Shown: positions 5,342-6,499 of the stretch, piece by piece | How positions within the stretch are numbered: position 1 is the stretch's first letter | How the letters are laid out: every line of letters starts with the position of its first letter | Assembly (NCBI GenBank): GCA_021790035.1 | Contig: JAJYIO010000156.1 | Location: 1 to 6,499 of the forward strand | From: a bacterium | Lineage (GTDB): Bacteria; Cyanobacteriota; Sericytochromatia; S15B-MN24; VGJW01 | Direction of reading: 5' to 3' | Length of the DNA stretch: 6,499 bases | The notes under the pieces: model-generated | Told to the model about the DNA's origin: nothing | What the model saw: the letters and a program-made list of their open reading frames with translations, nothing else | The model's database searches: none | Translations under genes and position numbers: made by a program

Positions 5342-6319
5342 ATGCGCGATGGCCTTGGCCGGCAAATCGACTACTTGCGCGTCTCGGTTACGGACCGCTG
5401 CAATTTTCGGTGCCAGTATTGCATGCCCGAGCGCGGGAAGATCTGGTTCCCCCGCGAAGAAATCCTGTCGTTCGAGGAGATTCACACCCTCGTCCGGGAT
5501 GTCTTCATTCCCCTGGGTTTGACGCGGATTCGCCTGACCGGCGGCGAGCCGCTCTTGCGCCAGGATCTCGCGACCCTGGTCGGGATGCTGCGAACCGAGC
5601 CGGCCATCGAGGACCTGGCGCTTTCCACCAACGGCGTGCTCCTCGAAGGCCAGGCCGCCACCCTCGCGGCCGCGGGCATCGATCGGGTGAACATCAGCCT
5701 GGACACGCTGCAAGGAGAGCGCTTCCGCACGATCACCCGGGGCGGCAACCTGGAGCTCGTCTTGCGGGGCGTCAAGGCGGCACTGGAGGCCGGCATGCAT
5801 CCGGTCAAGGTCAACTGCGTGGTGGTCCCCGGCCTCAACGAGGAGGATGTCATCGAGCTTGCCCGGCTCACCATCGGCCTGCCGGTTCACGTTCGCTTCG
5901 TCGAGCTCATGCCCGTGGGGGATCGGGATCTCTTCGCAGCGAGAGGCTCCGTCAAGACCTCGGAGGTCGCGGCAGTGTTGCAGGAGCGCTTCGAACTGGT
6001 GGCCGTCGAGGCTCCCCCGGCTGGTAACGGGCCCGCCGACTATATGGCGATCCTCGGCGCCATGGGCACGATCGGCTTCATCCACCCCATGAGTCGCCAT
6101 TTTTGCGATGCGTGCAACCGCTTCCGGTTGACGGCCAACGGCCATATCAAGGCCTGCCTGCTCACATCGAGCGAGCTCGACATCAAGACTCCCCTGCGGC
6201 AGGGCGCCTCCCCGGCCGAGCTGCGGCAGGTGGTCCAGGACGCCGTCGATCTCAAGCCGGACTGGCATCACATGGGCGACGGAGACCAGGCCCTGACCAT
6301 GAGCCAGGTCGGAGGTTAG
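5342..6319 (+). CDS. moaA: GTP 3',8-cyclase MoaA (molybdenum cofactor biosynthesis, radical SAM)
   Basis: MoaA is a cytoplasmic radical-SAM enzyme that converts GTP to 3',8-cyclo-GTP, which MoaC turns into cyclic pyranopterin monophosphate, the first stage of molybdenum cofactor synthesis. The 325-residue product is full length. It carries the N-terminal cluster motif CNFRCQYC (Cys20, Cys24, Cys27), the SAM-binding GGEP (67-70), and the second 4Fe-4S site CDAC-N13-C (Cys255, Cys258, Cys272). Arg13, Arg260 and Arg262 align with the Arg17, Arg266 and Arg268 described as important in Staphylococcus aureus MoaA. The C-terminus ends in SQVGG, matching the conserved GG tail needed for catalysis. 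The start at 5342 puts YLRVSVTDRC at the usual distance from the N-terminus. No other moa gene lies in the window, so it appears to stand alone here. It is divergent from the DUF948-like gene, and its last 4 nt overlap the convergent gene on the right. Confidence 0.97.
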   Translation: MRDGLGRQIDYLRVSVTDRCNFRCQYCMPERGKIWFPREEILSFEEIHTLVRDVFIPLGLTRIRLTGGEPLLRQDLATLVGMLRTEPAIEDLALSTNGVLLEGQAATLAAAGIDRVNISLDTLQGERFRTITRGGNLELVLRGVKAALEAGMHPVKVNCVVVPGLNEEDVIELARLTIGLPVHVRFVELMPVGDRDLFAARGSVKTSEVAAVLQERFELVAVEAPPAGNGPADYMAILGAMGTIGFIHPMSRHFCDACNRFRLTANGHIKACLLTSSELDIKTPLRQGASPAELRQVVQDAVDLKPDWHHMGDGDQALTMSQVGG

Positions 6320-6499
6320 CGGGTTTCCGGGCCCACTTCGAGGTCCCGGGCTCGCTCGAGGTCGAGCGCCGCGCCGATCCGCTCGAAGGCAACCGTGGCT
6401 GCGAGCAGCGCGGCCCGAGCGTCCTCGAATTTTTGCTCGCGACCCAGGAGGTCCGCCGAGAGCAGGAGCGCCCTGGCTACCTCCAGCTTGCTGCCGAGA
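6316..6499 (-). CDS. C-terminal end of a TPR-like helical repeat protein, partial
   Basis: The last 60 codons of a minus-strand gene enter from the right edge and end at TAA (6318-6316), which overlaps the moaA stop by 4 nt tail to tail. The visible residues form two amphipathic helices, EVARALLLSADLL and FEDARAALLAATVAFERIG, followed by ALDLERARDL. This Ala/Leu/Glu-rich pattern resembles the final tetratricopeptide repeat of proteins ending in ALDLERAR, such as TPR-bearing regulators, kinases or cyclases. The short polar tail EVGPETR closes the protein. The catalytic or regulatory domains, if any, are outside the window, so no function is assigned. Confidence 0.75.
   Translation of the reverse strand, partial: LGSKLEVARALLLSADLLGREQKFEDARAALLAATVAFERIGAALDLERARDLEVGPETR

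Noticed and set aside
5215..5343. N-terminal extension of the DUF948-like protein to an ATG at 5343.
   Set aside because: The extra 43 residues look non-coding and cross the moaA promoter and start. The TTG at 5214 has a strong Shine-Dalgarno and sits just before the membrane helix.
4823..6271. Minus-strand open frame of 482 codons opposite moaA, running through the DUF948-like region in another frame.
   Set aside because: It is antisense to an unmistakable moaA, has low-complexity composition and shows no domain. It is a shadow of high-GC coding DNA.

Overview
The window comes from a high-GC bacterium whose coding strands are rich in G/C third positions. All genes are bacterial in type: an OmpR-type response regulator, a HAMP-type sensor kinase, MoaA, and a bacterial-style Shine-Dalgarno site with a TTG start. 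The phylum cannot be fixed from sequence alone. A secreted GH57 enzyme together with two possible leaderless starts would suit a deep-branching lineage such as Deinococcota, Armatimonadota, Chloroflexota or non-photosynthetic Cyanobacteriota relatives, but this is weak inference.

Layout. Positions 1-5214 form one block on the minus strand. Read in transcription order from the right it holds: a small membrane-anchored DUF948-like protein (4768-5214); a 106-bp gap with a 9-bp inverted repeat; a large secreted glycoside hydrolase family 57 protein with C-terminal glucodextranase-like beta modules (1839-4661); an OmpR/PhoB-type response regulator (1140-1835) starting 3 nt after the hydrolase stop; and a HAMP-HisKA sensor histidine kinase (1-1143), joined to the regulator by an ATGA overlap and cut by the left edge before its ATPase domain. 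A 127-bp divergent intergenic region (5215-5341) separates this block from moaA on the plus strand (5342-6319), the radical-SAM GTP 3',8-cyclase of molybdenum cofactor synthesis. The moaA stop overlaps, tail to tail, the stop of a minus-strand gene entering from the right edge. Its last 60 residues look like TPR-type helices.

How the genes may work together. The hydrolase, regulator and kinase are packed tightly enough to be co-transcribed, which suggests the two-component system may control or respond to extracellular alpha-glucan use or the cell envelope. This is inference from context. The regulator may also have its own promoter: a TATAAT lies over the end of the hydrolase gene, exactly 6 nt before the regulator ATG. 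The same CCGTATAAT-N6-ATG arrangement starts moaA, so both genes may be read as leaderless mRNAs. By contrast, the DUF948-like gene has a strong Shine-Dalgarno sequence.

I found no RNA genes, CRISPR arrays, insertion sequences or clear intrinsic terminators. Apart from these points the genes belong to known families, and I do not see a convincing undescribed system.
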